Positions 20,351 to 31,903 of a DNA stretch of 64,000 bases are shown in pieces; positions within the stretch are counted from its first letter, which is position 1; every line of letters starts with the position of its first letter. This DNA is from Pyropia haitanensis (lineage: Eukaryota > Rhodophyta > Bangiophyceae > Bangiales > Bangiaceae). Location of the stretch: NCBI GenBank assembly GCA_008729055.1, contig SDUX01000010.1:3177090-3241089 (forward strand), in the 5' to 3' direction. The translations under genes were made by a program, and so were the position numbers. The notes beneath the pieces are model-generated. The model was not told the origin of the DNA and searched no databases. It saw only the letters and a program-made list of their open reading frames with translations.

Positions 20351-21154
20351 TCACTTGTCTTGGCGGCGGCACACAACGCTACGGTAACAACGAGCGTTGG
20401 TGAAAACGACTCCCCCACACTGCGCCCACTGGCGGCTGCACGTATCAGGAGCCACAGTCGTCATTGCCGTCGGGGGTCGCACACGAGTCAACGTTGGTGT
20501 CAAACAGGGAATGACGGTCGGCGCGGTTGTCGACGCGACAGTCGGCGGGGCAGTCGGCGACGCAGTGGGCGTAGCAGTGTACTCAGCAGTAGGCGCAGCA
20601 GTGGGCATGGTCGTCGGGTCCGTCCCCCTCCCACCCCGAGCGTCCCCTTTCACCATCAGCCGGCCCGTCCATGTTTCCCGAAGGGGCGCCACCGAGTTGC
20701 AAAACGTGTCGAGACACACCTTTGGGGAGACGGTGTTGAGCAGCACAGGCACTCCCCGCGCCCTTCCGTTCCCCCCGTCCCCAGCGATGACCGACATCAG
20801 CGCCGCTACACGCCGCTTGCACGGCGGCTCGATGCGACCGAGGTCGAGCGCCGGGGACAGGTCGCCCACGGGCGTTGCGGCGCCCGCCGCGAGCGTGCCG
20901 TCGGGGGCGACTTGGAGCAGGTCCCGCCGTGAGCCGGCGGCCAGCACCCCGTAGTCCCCGTCCGAGACCACGAGGCCCGCCCGCCTGCCGGGTGGTGGCC
21001 CAAAACCAAAGCCGGCCGACCGAAAGCCGGCCAGGTCCGTCCCCCCATTGACAGAGAGGGCCAACCTCCAACGCAGAGGCGCAAAGTTAACGCGCAATCC
21101 CCAGGCGGCGGCACCCGACGATCGATACGTTGGTCCCCCGCGGCGCGGGGCCAT
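20351..21154 (-). CDS. Thr/Pro-rich extracellular-type protein with partial CBM1 module
   Basis: A 268-residue frame. Residues up to about 175 form an unrecognised globular part (SDGDYGVLAAGSRRDLLQV, paired Cys in VCLDTFCN). A Thr/Pro/Ala linker of about 60 residues follows (PTAAPT-type repeats), then DTCSRQWAQCGGVVFTNARC, the signature of fungal-type cellulose-binding module family 1 (Cys, QCGG, Cys, Cys). CBM1 repeats are known in a Porphyra polysaccharide-binding protein, so a wall or matrix role is likely. The module lacks its final aromatic-x-Gln-Cys, and the frame stops just after; a donor-like AA|GTGAAA lies at the stop, so another exon may complete it. The N-terminus is probably incomplete, since no signal peptide is present in this frame. 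Confidence 0.55.
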   Translation of the reverse strand: MAPRRGGPTYRSSGAAAWGLRVNFAPLRWRLALSVNGGTDLAGFRSAGFGFGPPPGRRAGLVVSDGDYGVLAAGSRRDLLQVAPDGTLAAGAATPVGDLSPALDLGRIEPPCKRRVAALMSVIAGDGGNGRARGVPVLLNTVSPKVCLDTFCNSVAPLRETWTGRLMVKGDARGGRGTDPTTMPTAAPTAEYTATPTASPTAPPTVASTTAPTVIPCLTPTLTRVRPPTAMTTVAPDTCSRQWAQCGGVVFTNARCYRSVVCRRQDK

Positions 21155-21894
21155 TCCTAGTTACCGACGGGAAGCACATCCGGTCCAGCGGCGTGCCGCT
21201 CGTCGCGGCTTGCCACGCCCCACCGCCCCACGTCCGGGTCGTCCTTGACCATGCCTGGCGACGGAAGCGGCGGTGGCCATCCAAAACCCCCCCCGCAGCA
21301 CAGGGCGGTCCCAGGTGACCAACGGGTAGGAGCAGCGTTAATGGCAACTTGGCAATGAGCGGGTGGCCAACACCACCGGCGAGTTCAATGAAAATGCGGC
21401 AGGCGTTGGGAGGAGTAGCGGCTGTCCGCATCTGGCTGCTGCCACCGCTACGGTGGCGGCCTCAGCGGCTGCGGCAGCTGCCGCTGCCGCCGCGACGCTG
21501 CGCTGTCGGCGCGCAGCCCACACACCAGCGGCAGCCCGCTCCGACGCTGACCGTCGTGGGCCAGCGAACGCTCCACAACGTGGGCGTCGGGCGGCAGTGG
21601 CTACGGCGGCGGCAGCCGCAGCCGCCGCGTCGGCCGCGGCTGCCAGTCCCCGGTCAGCCACCGCCCGCAACGGCGGCGACCAGCCCGCCCCGCCGCAGTG
21701 GTCGCGCTCGGCAAGAACACTCAAGCATCGCGAGGCGCGCGAGCCCCCATCGGCCTGGCCCAGTCGATAGGCCGCCGCCGTCCACCGCCGCTGCCAGCAC
21801 CCCCCTCTGCGCGGGACAACGCCCACCTACGCCTACGAAACCCCCCCGACCGCGACGGCGGGTGTGACTGGGCGGCCATCACCCACCCCTCCCC

Positions 21895-21925
<31 letters not shown>

Positions 21926-23231
21926 TTCCCAGCTGCGACACGGAGCCGGCGCCGTCGACAGCGGCGCACCCCCCCCACCCCGAGCGGCCGCGGCGGCCGC
22001 CCACCTCAAACGCTGCCACAGCCGCCGCGGCCGCGGCCGCCACCCGCCGGGCCGCCACCGTCGACGGCGTGGCGCCGCGGGCACGCCGCGGCTGGTGCCG
22101 CAACGACACGGGGGCGGCCGCCGCGGCGGGTGGGCCACCCCGCCGGTGCCGGCAGTGGCGCGGCGGTCGCCCCCCCTGCGGCAGCGGCGGGCAACCGCCG
22201 CCACGGGCGCCGCCCCAGGGGCCGCCGCCGCCAACAACGCGCCCCGCCGCCGCGACCCCGCCAACACAGCTGCGGCTGACGCCCACCCGCGGTGGCCGGT
22301 GGCTGTGCGACGCCCACACCAGAGGGGGCGCCCGCGAGCACCCGCTGCCCGTCCAGGCGGGTCAACCCGGCGTGCCGCCACCCGCCCGCTGAGCGGCCGC
22401 CGCTGCCGCCACCGCGGGGGCCGCCCGCTGTTGCTGCCGCCGCTGCCACAGGGGGGGGGGGCCGCCCCGAGCACGCCGCCGCCGCTGCCGTCGCCACCCG
22501 CACCGCGGTCCGCGCCGGCACCGCCGAGGTCGGCAGCCATCGCCCCCCACCGCCCCCTGCGGCCTACAACCCCGCTGCCGTGGACGTCGTGCCGGCGGCG
22601 CGGGAGCAGGGGCGGTCAGGGTGAGGAAGCGGGACAAGACAGGGCGGCGGCGGACTTGGCACGGAGGGGCGGCAGCAACGCTGGCCTCCGCGGTGCTTAC
22701 TCAACTGCAAACCAATTCCAATCGAAAAACTCACTACCCGCCGCGATGCGGCGTTCGGGGCCTGTCGAGCGAACATCCTGGGAGGGGCTCCGGAACAATT
22801 CGGGGGAAGAGACATCGCGGTGTGTGCGGGACACCGAGGTTGTTCCTTACGCTTGCTCCTTTTTCATGTGTCCCGTGTCCCGCACGTCAATGGCTGACAC
22901 CCGCCGAGGGCAGCACCAGCAAGGACCCCCCTCCTCCCCACTCCTGCGGATTCCTCTCCCCTGCCAGCGAGTCCCGTAGACGACGTCTTTTCCGCCCCCC
23001 ACCACCCCCTGTGCTGCGTTCGCCCGTCTGGGCGTCGTGGAGGACGTCCGTGGGGTACCCGGCCCCGCCGCCCGCGGCCGGCCGGGAAGTGGCGGCCTGC
23101 TCCTTGGCGACGGCGGCGACCGGCGTGCCGTCGCGGCCGGCCGCCGCCTCCGCCGTCGCGCCGCCCGCTGGTGGGCCGCCACCCGCCGCCGCTCCCCCGC
23201 CGCCGTTGCCGCGGATGCGGCGGGCGTGACG
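21155..23231. other. Low-complexity region with long poly-C tract
   Basis: GC-rich DNA including a C homopolymer of nearly 30 bases at about 21896-21925. A minus-strand segment near 21330-21430 (ACRIFIELAGGVGHPLIAKL in one frame) may be an upstream exon of the CBM1 gene, but I could not fix a splice. Otherwise no supported gene. The last 190 bases before 23232 are open in the transporter frame. Confidence 0.45.
21896..21925. repeat. Poly-C homopolymer
   Basis: A nearly uninterrupted run of about 29 C residues. Confidence 0.85.
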
Positions 23232-25354
23232 ATGGTGCGTGCCTTTTTTGGCCGCCTGTCCGACACGTTTGGATGGACGTTTGTGGCGCTCCTCGTGTCG
23301 GCCTACCTCGGCGTCAAGGGCTCGCTGATGCAGCTGACCACCTCGGCGCAGCTGCCTTACTTTAAGAAGAACCTTGGCATCACCGGCACCGAGTACCAGG
23401 CGTATGGCACGGCCGCCATGACACCCTGGGCCATGAAGGCCCTCATTGGCACCATCAGCGACGCGGTGCCGTTGGGTGGCTACCACAAGCGCAACTACAT
23501 TCTGCTGGCGGCCATGGGCGGGTCGCTGGCGTACGTGCTCCTGGCGACGCTTCACATTACGCCTTCGTGGGCGGCACTGGCGGCGTTTCTGCTGTTTTGT
23601 GCGCAGCTGGAGCTGGCCACTGTGGACCTGCTGGTGGAGGGCACGTACGCGCGGGTAGGTGCGGACGGGGGCGGCGGGGCTTTGGGGGGGGAGGGTGTTG
23701 TGCTCGCAGGGTGGCGTGTGTGCGGGGCATGCTCGTGCTTGTTGCTGTCGTGCGCGCAGGGGGCTGACCCGGCCTGCGGCCTCCCGTGACTGCTGTGCTG
23801 CCCGCTCCATCCCTTTTGTTCATTTTGGTGACCTTGGCGTGACCTGTTGGTGTGCTCTCGCCTCCCTATCCACGCACGCAGATGATGGTGCTTCGTCCCG
23901 AAACGGGGGCGGACCTTGTGTCGGCTGTGTGGGGCCTCAATATGGGGGGCTCTTTCATGGCCTCGGCGGTTGTGGGCGTCATTGCGGACCACTTTAACGC
24001 GCGGGTCATTTTTTGGGTGTGCCTCCCGATAGCGGCCCAAGTCGTTATCCCGGTCGCCGCCGGTTGGCTGCCTGAGCCCCCCGTTTCCCCCGGGGTGCGA
24101 ATGGACAAGCTGGCGGCGCACCCCGCGCTCTTTCGCCTGTGCCTGGCGATGGCGGTTGGCGCGCTGGGCCTGGCGTTTGTGTCACTGCTGGCGACCCCCA
24201 CCGTCCAGGCTGTGTACAGCATCACAACCAGCATCGTGCTGTGCGTGGCTGCCCACTTTGCGCTGCCGACGCTGCTGGCGCGGGCCAACCTGTACATGTT
24301 CCTCACGAGCGCGTTTTACGTTGCCATCCCGGGGGCGCTCGACTTTTTCTACACGGCCGACGAGGCGTGCGTGCCCGGGGGGCCCCACTTTGACATGAGC
24401 TTTTACCTGTCATGGACGGCGCTGGTGGGCTCGGTGGCGGGCGCGGCGGGCGTCGCGGCGTTCCAGACCTACCTCTCGCGCGCGCGCTTCCGCACCGCCT
24501 TTTGGACGACGTGCATTGTCAAAGTGGCGGCTAGCCTCTTTGACCTCGTCCTCATCAAGCGGTGGAACTTGCGGGTGGGCGTGAGCGACAAGCTCATGTT
24601 CTTGGCTGGCGACGCGATCATTCAGCAGGTCGTTGGCATGCTCGACTTTATGCCGGCCGTCGTGCTGACGTCCAAGGTGTGCCCGCCCGGGGTGGAGGCG
24701 ACCGTCTACGCGCTCTTGGCTGGCTTTTCCAACCATGGCTCCAACGTGTCCCGCGCGCTGGGCGTGGCGCTCATCAAGGCGTTTGGCGTCCGCACGACGG
24801 TGCCGTGCGACTTTACGCGCCTCCCCCAGCTGCTCGTCCTGACGCACGTGGCGTTGCCCCTCCTGACCGTCCCACTCGTGTGGGTGCTCATCCCCGACGC
24901 CCGCATGACGGACAACCTGTTTGGGGAGCGGGACACCGCCGAGGGCGCCGCCGCCACCACCGCCGTGGACGTGGCCGACGGCGGCTACGCCAAGACCGCC
25001 ACCACCGACGACCACGACGATGACGACGATGGCGTCGCGGCGGCCACGCCAGAGGCGGCCGCGACGGGCACCACCGCGGCCGCCGCCGCCGCTGCTGCCG
25101 CGGGTGGCGCGGCGAGCCGGCGGTCCTTCCCCCAAGAGCGGGAGCGCCTCGTCAGCGCCGCCCAGCCGGTGGTGGAGACGGAGCTCGACTCGGTCTACGG
25201 GGACGACTCGGACGCGTCGGCGCAGACGCCCACCCCGGCGGGGATGGCCGACGCCGCCGCCGCCGCCGCGGGCGTGCGGCCGCCGCGCGGCGCGGCCGCC
25301 ACCGCCGGCGGCGCGCCGCCAGCAGCGCCGCCGTCGCCAACGGCGCCAAGGTAG
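23232..25354 (+). CDS. BT1-family folate/biopterin transporter (MFS)
   Basis: Two exons, 23232-23654 and 23882-25354, joined by a 227-nt phase-0 intron (CGG|GTAGGT donor, CACGCAG acceptor), giving about 631 residues. Family features: an MFS fold with about 12 membrane segments, an N-terminal GVKGSLMQLTTSAQLPYFKK block, MTPWAMKALIGTISDAVPLG, and the junction region VDLLVEGTYAR+MMVLRPETGADLVS, close to the BT1 signature. BT1 proteins carry folates, pterins or related substrates across plasma or plastid membranes; which one cannot be told here. The Ala/Thr/Asp-rich cytosolic tail of about 150 residues is typical of this genome. The frame stays open upstream, and a Met at 23037 would add 65 low-complexity residues, possibly a targeting peptide. 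Confidence 0.88.
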
Positions 25355-26094
25355 CGGGCGCGTGCGGGGGTCGCCGTGCACCTAGTAAAGCGACATGGCC
25401 GCAGTGGCCCGCCGGTCGACCCGCCGCTCCGGATCCCGTTTTGTACGATCTCGCTGTGCCGTCCTTGGCGTCCCGGCCGTTGGCACGCGCGGTGGTCCCC
25501 CCTCCCCCGCCGCCTCCGCCGTCTCCCCCCTCCTCCTCCTTACAGGTGCCCGCCCCCCCCGCGTCCCGTCCGCGGTGGCCACCCCCATCGCCGTGGGTGC
25601 CGACACGAGCGGCCCGGCCTCCACGGCGAGGCGGCCTCCCCCCCCCAGCGGCCGGGCGCCTCTCCCCCCCACCCCCGCAACCGGCTTGGGGCGCCCGCAG
25701 GTCCGCCGCGGCACGCTGCCGCCGCGGTAGTCGCGCCCTCTACTCCCCCCCCCTCCCCCCCCCCCCGCACCGAGAGCCCCCGCGCACCAGGGAAGGGGCA
25801 CCCCCGCGCCAGCGGCGGCCACCCCCGCGTCGACCGCTGCGGCGGCCACACACGCGGCCGCCGGCCGCGGCGCCCGCCGCGGCCGCCCGTCCATGCGAAC
25901 AACCCGGCCGCCCGGCACGCGGCGCGGGCGCGGGCAGACGCGCGGGCGGGCGGCGGCGGTGGCGGCATGCCCGCCGCCGCCGCCCGCCCGCACGGTGGCG
26001 GCGTCGTGCCGCCACGGCGGCGACGCTGGCGCGGCCGGCCGGCCGCGGCGGCGCGGCGGGCGCCCCACATCCGCTGCGCACGGCGGTGTACGCG
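25355..26094. other. Pro/Ala-coding low-complexity spacer
   Basis: CCG/CCC-rich sequence. Long open frames on both strands are compositional. No domain is recognised until the ABC fragment begins. Confidence 0.45.
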
Positions 26095-26240
26095 ATCGTG
26101 GTGGGTGGTCGGCTCGTCCAGCAGCAGGATGTGCGCCTTCTGGAGCATCGCCCGCGACAGGGCCAGCTTCATGCGCCACCCGCCCGACAGGTGGCTCACA
26201 CCACCCGCCTGCATGGCAGGCGTGAAGCCCACAGCCGTCA
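26095..26240 (-). pseudogene. ABCF/EF3-type ATPase fragment
   Basis: About 48 residues on the minus strand read [20 protein letters not shown], then [20 protein letters not shown], then TTHHD: the ABC signature (LSGGW) and Walker B (LLLDEP) of an elongation-factor-3 or ABCF protein. In the family the next residues are usually TNHLD followed by a conserved continuation; here the match ends at THHD and the frame turns into low-complexity sequence. No Walker A or second cassette lies nearby. It looks like a relic or captured exon rather than a gene, though an exon of a badly disrupted gene cannot be ruled out. Confidence 0.6.
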
Positions 26241-26614
26241 GCGCGCCCGATGCGCTGGTGCTGTACGCGGTGGTGGACGTGGAAGGGGAGGACGGCATTG
26301 AAGGGCGCGTGCCTCAGATGAAGACCGTCTGCCTGCGGTGCTCGCGCGAGGACCCCCGCCGGGTGTCGACCGAGCAGTTCCAGTCCTTCTTCCACGCCTG
26401 CCACGCGCGGTTTCTGCATCTTGCGGCCAGCCTGGTGGGGGAGGACGAGCACCCCGTGCCACCGCTGGGGCTCGCGCCGTCCCGGGCTGGGGGCGGCAAG
26501 CCCAGCGGCCGCCGCCGCTCTCGCGCGGTGTCCGCTGCGACCAGCGGGGCGGCGGCGGGGGTGGTCGCGTTGAGCAGCGTCCGCGCGCAGGAGCTGCTGC
26601 CATCGGGCAGGTAG
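26241..26614 (+). CDS. Hypothetical protein, 3' exon
   Basis: After an acceptor-like CCGTCAG at about 26240, one frame reads a convincing protein segment ([15 protein letters not shown], then [20 protein letters not shown]), ending at TAG 26612-26614. The last 50 residues are Ser/Ala/Arg-rich. Upstream in the same frame lies the antisense of the ABC fragment, which reads poorly, so I place an intron boundary at 26240. Upstream exons were not found. The family is not recognised. Confidence 0.4.
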
Positions 26615-27376
26615 GTGCGCTTGTAGCGCGTTGACAGCCGTGCAGTGTGTCAGCGGGCCCGCGCTGGTTACGCGCTTGGTTCTCTGCTAGCCGTGTCTAT
26701 AGTTGTTGAGCTTGGTCTTTGTTTTTTTTTTTTTACATCCTGTTTCCTCTTGCCGAGTGAAGCCTTCCTTTCTCCACGGTCGCTGTCGCCCTGTTCATTT
26801 TTTTGGGGTCGTCGCCGTCGTTGGGTCCCTCCGCCGTGCGTCGGTGGAGGTCCCTGGGCCCCCTCGCGAAAACACCAACGGCTGTGCAGGGGCACGCTTC
26901 GCACCACGTTTGTGTGAGCTCCCTGTTGCGGGGAAGGACGGCGGGACGACACAATGAGCGACGTCTGACGGTGTTGCCTCTCGAGCTGAGGAGGCGACAA
27001 ACGCGACCGAGACGGGATCGATCGATCCGCCCGCGGTGGCCGGCCCCGCTGCCCCCCCCGCGTCCCGGTCCGTCCGTCGCGTCATCCCGGCACGCGCACC
27101 TCCCCGCCCCCTCCCCCCCATCCATTCCGCCGCGCGCATCTCTCCCGCTCTCCGTCCCCGCACGTCCTCACGCGGTGCACCTCGACCTTGTCCCGCGCCC
27201 CTTCCCAGCTGCCCGCCCTTGCCACCCTCCCCCTTCCCCCTCGTGCCCCCCTCTGCCGTCGCCTCCCCCTCCCTACCCTTCCGTCGTCGGCCACGGCGGC
27301 GTCGCATCAGTCGGGACGGGCGGGGAGAGGGGCGGGGGGGCGGGGGGGGGGGAGAGAACGTCGTGCGGCGGCGGCC
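26615..27376. other. Intergenic, possible promoter of F-box gene
   Basis: Contains a T-run near 26727-26734 and pyrimidine-rich stretches before the ATG at 27377. Nothing else is recognised. Confidence 0.4.
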
Positions 27377-27628
27377 ATGGAGGCGGACGCGCCGGCCGCC
27401 GCGACGGCCACAACGCCGGGCGAGCCGAGCCTGCTGACGCTGCCCGATGAGCTCCTCCGCGTTGTGGCGGGCCGCCTCGCAGCGGCGGCGGCGGCGGCGC
27501 GGGCGACGACGGGGCAGGCGCTGGGGGTGGGCGCGTTTGCGGTGCACGGCGTGGACGGGCCGTGGGTGGACGCGCCGCCGGTGGCGGCGGGGGGGGGTGG
27601 CCGCCGCGGCGTGGCGGGTGGCGGCGGG

Positions 27629-27676
<48 letters not shown>

Positions 27677-29272
27677 GGCGCCAATGGCATCGCGCCGCCG
27701 CCAGTGGCCGCCGCCGACGGTGGCCTGCTGCTGTCGCGCGCCGTTGCGCGGCAGATGCTCCCGTGGTCCCTCACGTGCCGGCGGCTGTGGCGCGCGTGGC
27801 GTGACGCCCGCCACGCGGCCGTGACGGCACTCGACGTGGGCACCGCCGCCGACTGTGCGGCGGCGGCGACGGCGGTCGCCCGCCTGCCCCGCGTGACGGC
27901 CATCACCGCGGCGGGCGGCCGCTGCCTGGGCGGCCCGGTTGGCATCCTCCCAACCGACCCGCACGCGGCCGACACGTGCGTCGTGCAGGTGGGCCTCGGC
28001 GGCTGGCCGCCAAGCCGGCCGGGCGTGACGGACGTGACGTTTGTGGGCGTGCCGATTGGCGGCGGCGGCGGCGGCGACGGCGGGCTGCTGCCGTCGCTGT
28101 CGCCGCGGCTGGCCGCCGCACTCGCCGCGTCGCCACACAGCGGGTCCCTGCGGCGGCTGTGTTTGGCTGTTGGCCCCCCGCCGGCGCTGGTGCGGTCGCT
28201 GTTGGCGGCGGTGGGCGCGGGGCTGACCGACCTGACGGTGCTGCTCGCGCACGAGTGGGGGCGGGTGGAGCCGCTCGACACGCTCCTCGCGGGGGTGGGG
28301 CGGCGGCTGCGGCGGCTGGCGCTCAACTGTGTGCTCGCCTTTCGTGAGGCGGACGCGGCGTGGCTGGCCGGCCGCTTCCCTGACCTGGCCGTGCTGCACC
28401 TGCTCAGCTCGTTTCGGCTGGTGGACGACGCGGGCAACGTCACGACGTGGTGCGATGAGCTCGGTGTTGAGTACCTGGAGATGGGGGAGGAGGAGGACGT
28501 GGTGCGGGACGGCGCGCTGAGGGTGTTGGCCAGCCGCCTGCGCCTGCAGGAGCTGGTCGTGTCGGCCTGTGTGGCAAAAGACGACATGGCGGACGAGGGG
28601 GACGAGTCGGCCGACGAGCCAACCGCCGTGACGCCGCGCCCGTCGATCGACGCGGTCGGCGCGGCGCTGACCACCCTGGCGCCGTCGCTGCAGCGCTTTG
28701 CGCTCGCCTCGTGTGCGCCCATGGGCCCGCTCGTTGCGGCCTTCCCGCCGCTGCCACACCTGACCGGCCTGCGGCTCGACTGGTCCACCGCCGACGAGGA
28801 CTTTCGCGACGTCCGCCTGCTGCCGGTGGTGACGGGCCTCGCGCGCGGCGGCCGCTTCCCCCGCCTGGTGGACCTCACGCTCTGCCTGCCGTGGCGCGTC
28901 GGCGCGGGCGGTGGCCTCGCCGTGGAGCAGCTCAACCGGCTGACCTCCCTCCGCCGGCTGCGGCTGGTGGGGGTGCCCAACACCGACGCCAACGCGTGGG
29001 CGGTCACCGTCGTGCGGCGCGTCGCGCTGCCCCGCCTGGCCGACCTCGTCGTTGAGGTGCGCGGCACGGCCACCGTGGACGCGTCCGTGCCTACCCTCCG
29101 CTCGCGCTGCCCGGCACTCGCGGCGGTGCGCGTCCACGACGCGACCGTTGGCGTGGCGCTGCTGCTGTCGCTGTCGGCCGCGCGCGTGCCGGCCACGTTT
29201 GTGCGCTGCACGGTCGTGCCGGGTGGCACCGACGAGTCGGTTGCCAGTGACTCGCTGCTACAGTTTCTGTGA
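27377..29272 (+). CDS. F-box-like protein with leucine-rich C-terminal region
   Basis: Intronless, 631 residues, Met at 27377 in a CGGCCATGG context. Residues 20-35 read SLLTLPDELLRVVAGRL, the first half of an F-box; a low-complexity insert with a long Gly run (about residues 65-110) separates it from the second half (SLTCRRLWRAWRDAR, about 133-147). The rest shows degenerate Leu-rich units (LRRLCLAVG, LRRLALNCVLAF, LRRLRLVGVP) as in F-box/LRR substrate receptors of SCF ubiquitin ligases. If so, it would bind Skp1 through the F-box and a target through the repeats. The split F-box is unusual and could weaken Skp1 binding. The call is from motif shape only. Confidence 0.65.
27575..27685. repeat. 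GGC/GGT repeat inside the F-box gene
   Basis: Trinucleotide tract encoding about 25 Gly between the two halves of the F-box-like region. Confidence 0.8.
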
Positions 29273-30177
29273 GCGCGCCGTTGCCGCGGGTGGGGGCGCG
29301 GCTTGTTGGCCCCGCCGCCTGGAGATGATGAGGGGGGACCCTCAACGGAGAGCAGAGGGGCGGGGGGGAGCGCTAGCTAGGGACACGCTGCGACCGGCTC
29401 TCGGTTGCGGGGGTGTCAGTCGACAGGGTGTCTGGCGGACGGGAGTGGAGCGAGGTGGGGCGGGAACGGGGGGTGGGGCGGCGTAGGTGACGCACCCGCC
29501 CCCATTGGACGACAAAACGGGGGCCACCGGACCCGCCCGGCTCGGCGGGTGGTGGCGGGTGGTGTCGGCCCCGGCGCGGCGCTGCACGGAGCGCGGCCGC
29601 TCTGCTGGCCGCCGCTGCGGCGGCGATGGGAAGGGGGGGTGGCCCCGTCGGCAGTGGCGGCGGCGGCAGCGGCGGCAGCGGCGGTGGTGGTGGCGGCGCA
29701 ACCCACACCCCGCGCGACGAGGCGGCCGCCGCCCCGGGCGCTGCCGCCGCGGTCGACCGGCGTGGGCGCTGCCGCCGCGGTTGGCACCGCCCTGTGGGCG
29801 GCTAGGGGAGGAGGTGACAGCCTGCCCCCGCGCGCCGCCCGCGTCAGCAGCTCGGTGCGGTCGCCGCCGCGGCCGCGCCGCTGCTCCGTCACGCCGCCGC
29901 CGACTGCTGGACGCGCCCGCAGCGCGTCGGCGCACGCCGCCAGACCGCGTCGCCCCTGTCCAAACCCACGGGCGGGGTTGCCACGTGGAGTACCGTACAC
30001 ACACCCGGAGATTGGGCAGCCGCGCGATCGCCCCTCCGCCACGGCTGCACTCTATCGGGGCATCGGGGGCTCACCGGTGTGCCAGCGCCTCTACCGCCCC
30101 CCCCCCTCCTCCTTTCTGTTCCTCCACACACACTCGCCGACAAGCCCGCTCCACGCTCTGTGTCTCGCCTGGTCACC
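29273..30177. other. Intergenic spacer
   Basis: GC-rich with no domain in any frame. A GGC-type repeat lies near 29650-29700. It separates the F-box gene from the plastid membrane protein gene. Confidence 0.45.
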
Positions 30178-31352
30178 ATGGCGCTTTGCCGGCTGGCGTT
30201 TGCTGCGGCCGCGCCCCTGGTGGCGGCTGCTGGGCCGCACCGCGGTGGCCACCGGCCGGCCGCAGCGTCTCGGCCACGCGAGGTGCCCGCGTTTGGTGCG
30301 CCCCGCCGCCGGGCGGCGACGGCCGCCGCCGTCGCCGCCCGCCCTGGCGGCGGGCCGCCAGTGGCGGCGCCGTGGCGCACGCCGGTGCGGGCGGCCGCGG
30401 ACGGTTCCCCCCCCCCCCCGCGCGGACCTCCGCCGCTCCCCCCCCGCCCCCCCCCTTCCAGGCGGTGCCCGTCGTGGATACGCCCGCCGCCCGTGGTCGC
30501 GTCGCGGTGGGCCTCGCCGCGTGGGCCGCCCTCGCCGCCTGGGCGCTGCTCCTCGCGCCCGGCGACGCGGGCGGCGGCGCGACGCTGGCCGAGCTGGTTG
30601 CCCACCCGACCGCGCCGGACGTGCCGCCCATGGTGTGGGCGGAATTCAACGCCGCGGGCGTTATGGCGGGCTGCTTTGCGGCGCTCCTCGCGGCGGGGAC
30701 GGGGCGGGCGCAGCGGCCGCTGCCGGCGGCGCCGTTCTTGGCTGGGAGCGTGGCGCTGGGGGGGGTCGCGCTCGGGCCCTACCTGGCGCTCCGGCGGCTG
30801 CGGCCGGCGGTGGAGGTGGTGGGGGTGGCGCGGGGGGAGACCCCGGCCGCTACCGACGAGACGGGTGAGTCTGCACTGGCGGGGGCGGCAGAGCCGGCGG
30901 CCGCCACGGACGCCGCCGCCGCCGCCGCTGCCACCGCCGACGAGCTGCCGTTTGGGCACTCGACGCTGCTGCGGATTGGGGAGTCCAAGCTCTTTGCCGC
31001 CAGCCTCGTTGCCGTCGCCGCTTGGTGCTACGTCACCGCGTTTGTGCCGCTCGGCGCGCCGGTGGAGGCGTGGGACCTCATCCTGTACGCGCGCGCCGTA
31101 GACTGGGCGGTGTTTGCGACGAGCGACCGGCTCATCGCCGCCACCACCGCCGACCTTGGGTTCATGAGCGTCGCGATTTGGGGGCCCCTCACCGAGGACA
31201 TGCGCCGGCGGCGGCTGTACGGGGGGGGGTGGGCGGACGTGGTGTTTGCCGCGTCGGTCGTGGCGGTGCCGGTGTTTGGGGTGGCGCTGTACGCGCTGTT
31301 GCGGCCGCCGCTGCCGCGGGCGGGGGACGGGCGTGCGGGGGTGGACGCCTGA
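30178..31352 (+). CDS. Probable plastid-targeted integral membrane protein
   Basis: Two exons, 30178-30384 and 30462-31352, with a 77-nt phase-0 intron (P|GTGCGG donor, CTTCCAG acceptor), about 365 residues. The first exon ([19 protein letters not shown] start, rich in Arg/Ala/Pro and poor in acids) looks like a chloroplast transit peptide. The mature part has about six membrane segments, including VAVGLAAWAALAAWALLLAP, a VWAEFNAAGVMAGCFAALL helix followed by a PYLALRRLRP end, and three more C-terminal helices. The WxxFNxxG ... PYLALR pattern recalls small conserved membrane proteins of cyanobacteria and plastids; I cannot name the family. No catalytic motif is visible. The exon 1 donor choice is the weakest part of the model. 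Confidence 0.6.
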
Positions 31353-31903
31353 TGGGATCGAGCGGTGGTGGCCTTGACGGCGTAGGGCGGGGGGCGGGTC
31401 CTCATCATTGAGGTTTTCTTTTCCCCTTTTGATCGTTGTCCAGCCCGTGCGGATGTGACGTACTCGATGTTCTGGGCGTGATGTGCTGTTTGCGGACTCG
31501 ACTGGGCCTATGTATGACTTGCGGCCAGGGCGGGGTGACTCTTGTTCAAGTACACAAGGGGTGGCAGGGCAAAGGTGGCAGCCAGGAGTGCGCTAAATGG
31601 CAGTGAGAGGGGACTGGGTCGTAGAAGAGTACGGCCTCTTTCGAGCACGTTCACTGTGCTTGTCCGGGAGTGAACCTGACTCTGGGCACTTATCCTTTGT
31701 CAGAGGCCGTCACTCACTGCTCAGCTCCAACGGGAACGCAGTGTCGGCGGGGATTGGCATTACCCGTCACAAGAACCAGATCTCCCACGACTGGCGACAA
31801 CGCCAGGTCGCCACATGGGCAGGTGGCAGGGTGATGGCACCGTGCGCAAGCGAAGAGCGGAAGTGCAGCCTTGGCAGCTCATGAGCGAAGTGGAAAAAAT
31901 TGT
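31353..31903. other. Lower-GC intergenic sequence
   Basis: Composition drops to near-balanced GC. No domain-bearing frame. It contains the 3' flank and terminator of the tRNA gene. Confidence 0.5.
31894..31899 (-). terminator. Pol III terminator of tRNA-Ala (minus)
   Basis: Six T on the minus strand, four bases after the discriminator base of the tRNA gene. Confidence 0.75.

Noticed and set aside
20397..20954. Plus-strand 185-residue frame
   Set aside because: It is the antisense of the Thr/Pro linker and globular part of the CBM1 gene.
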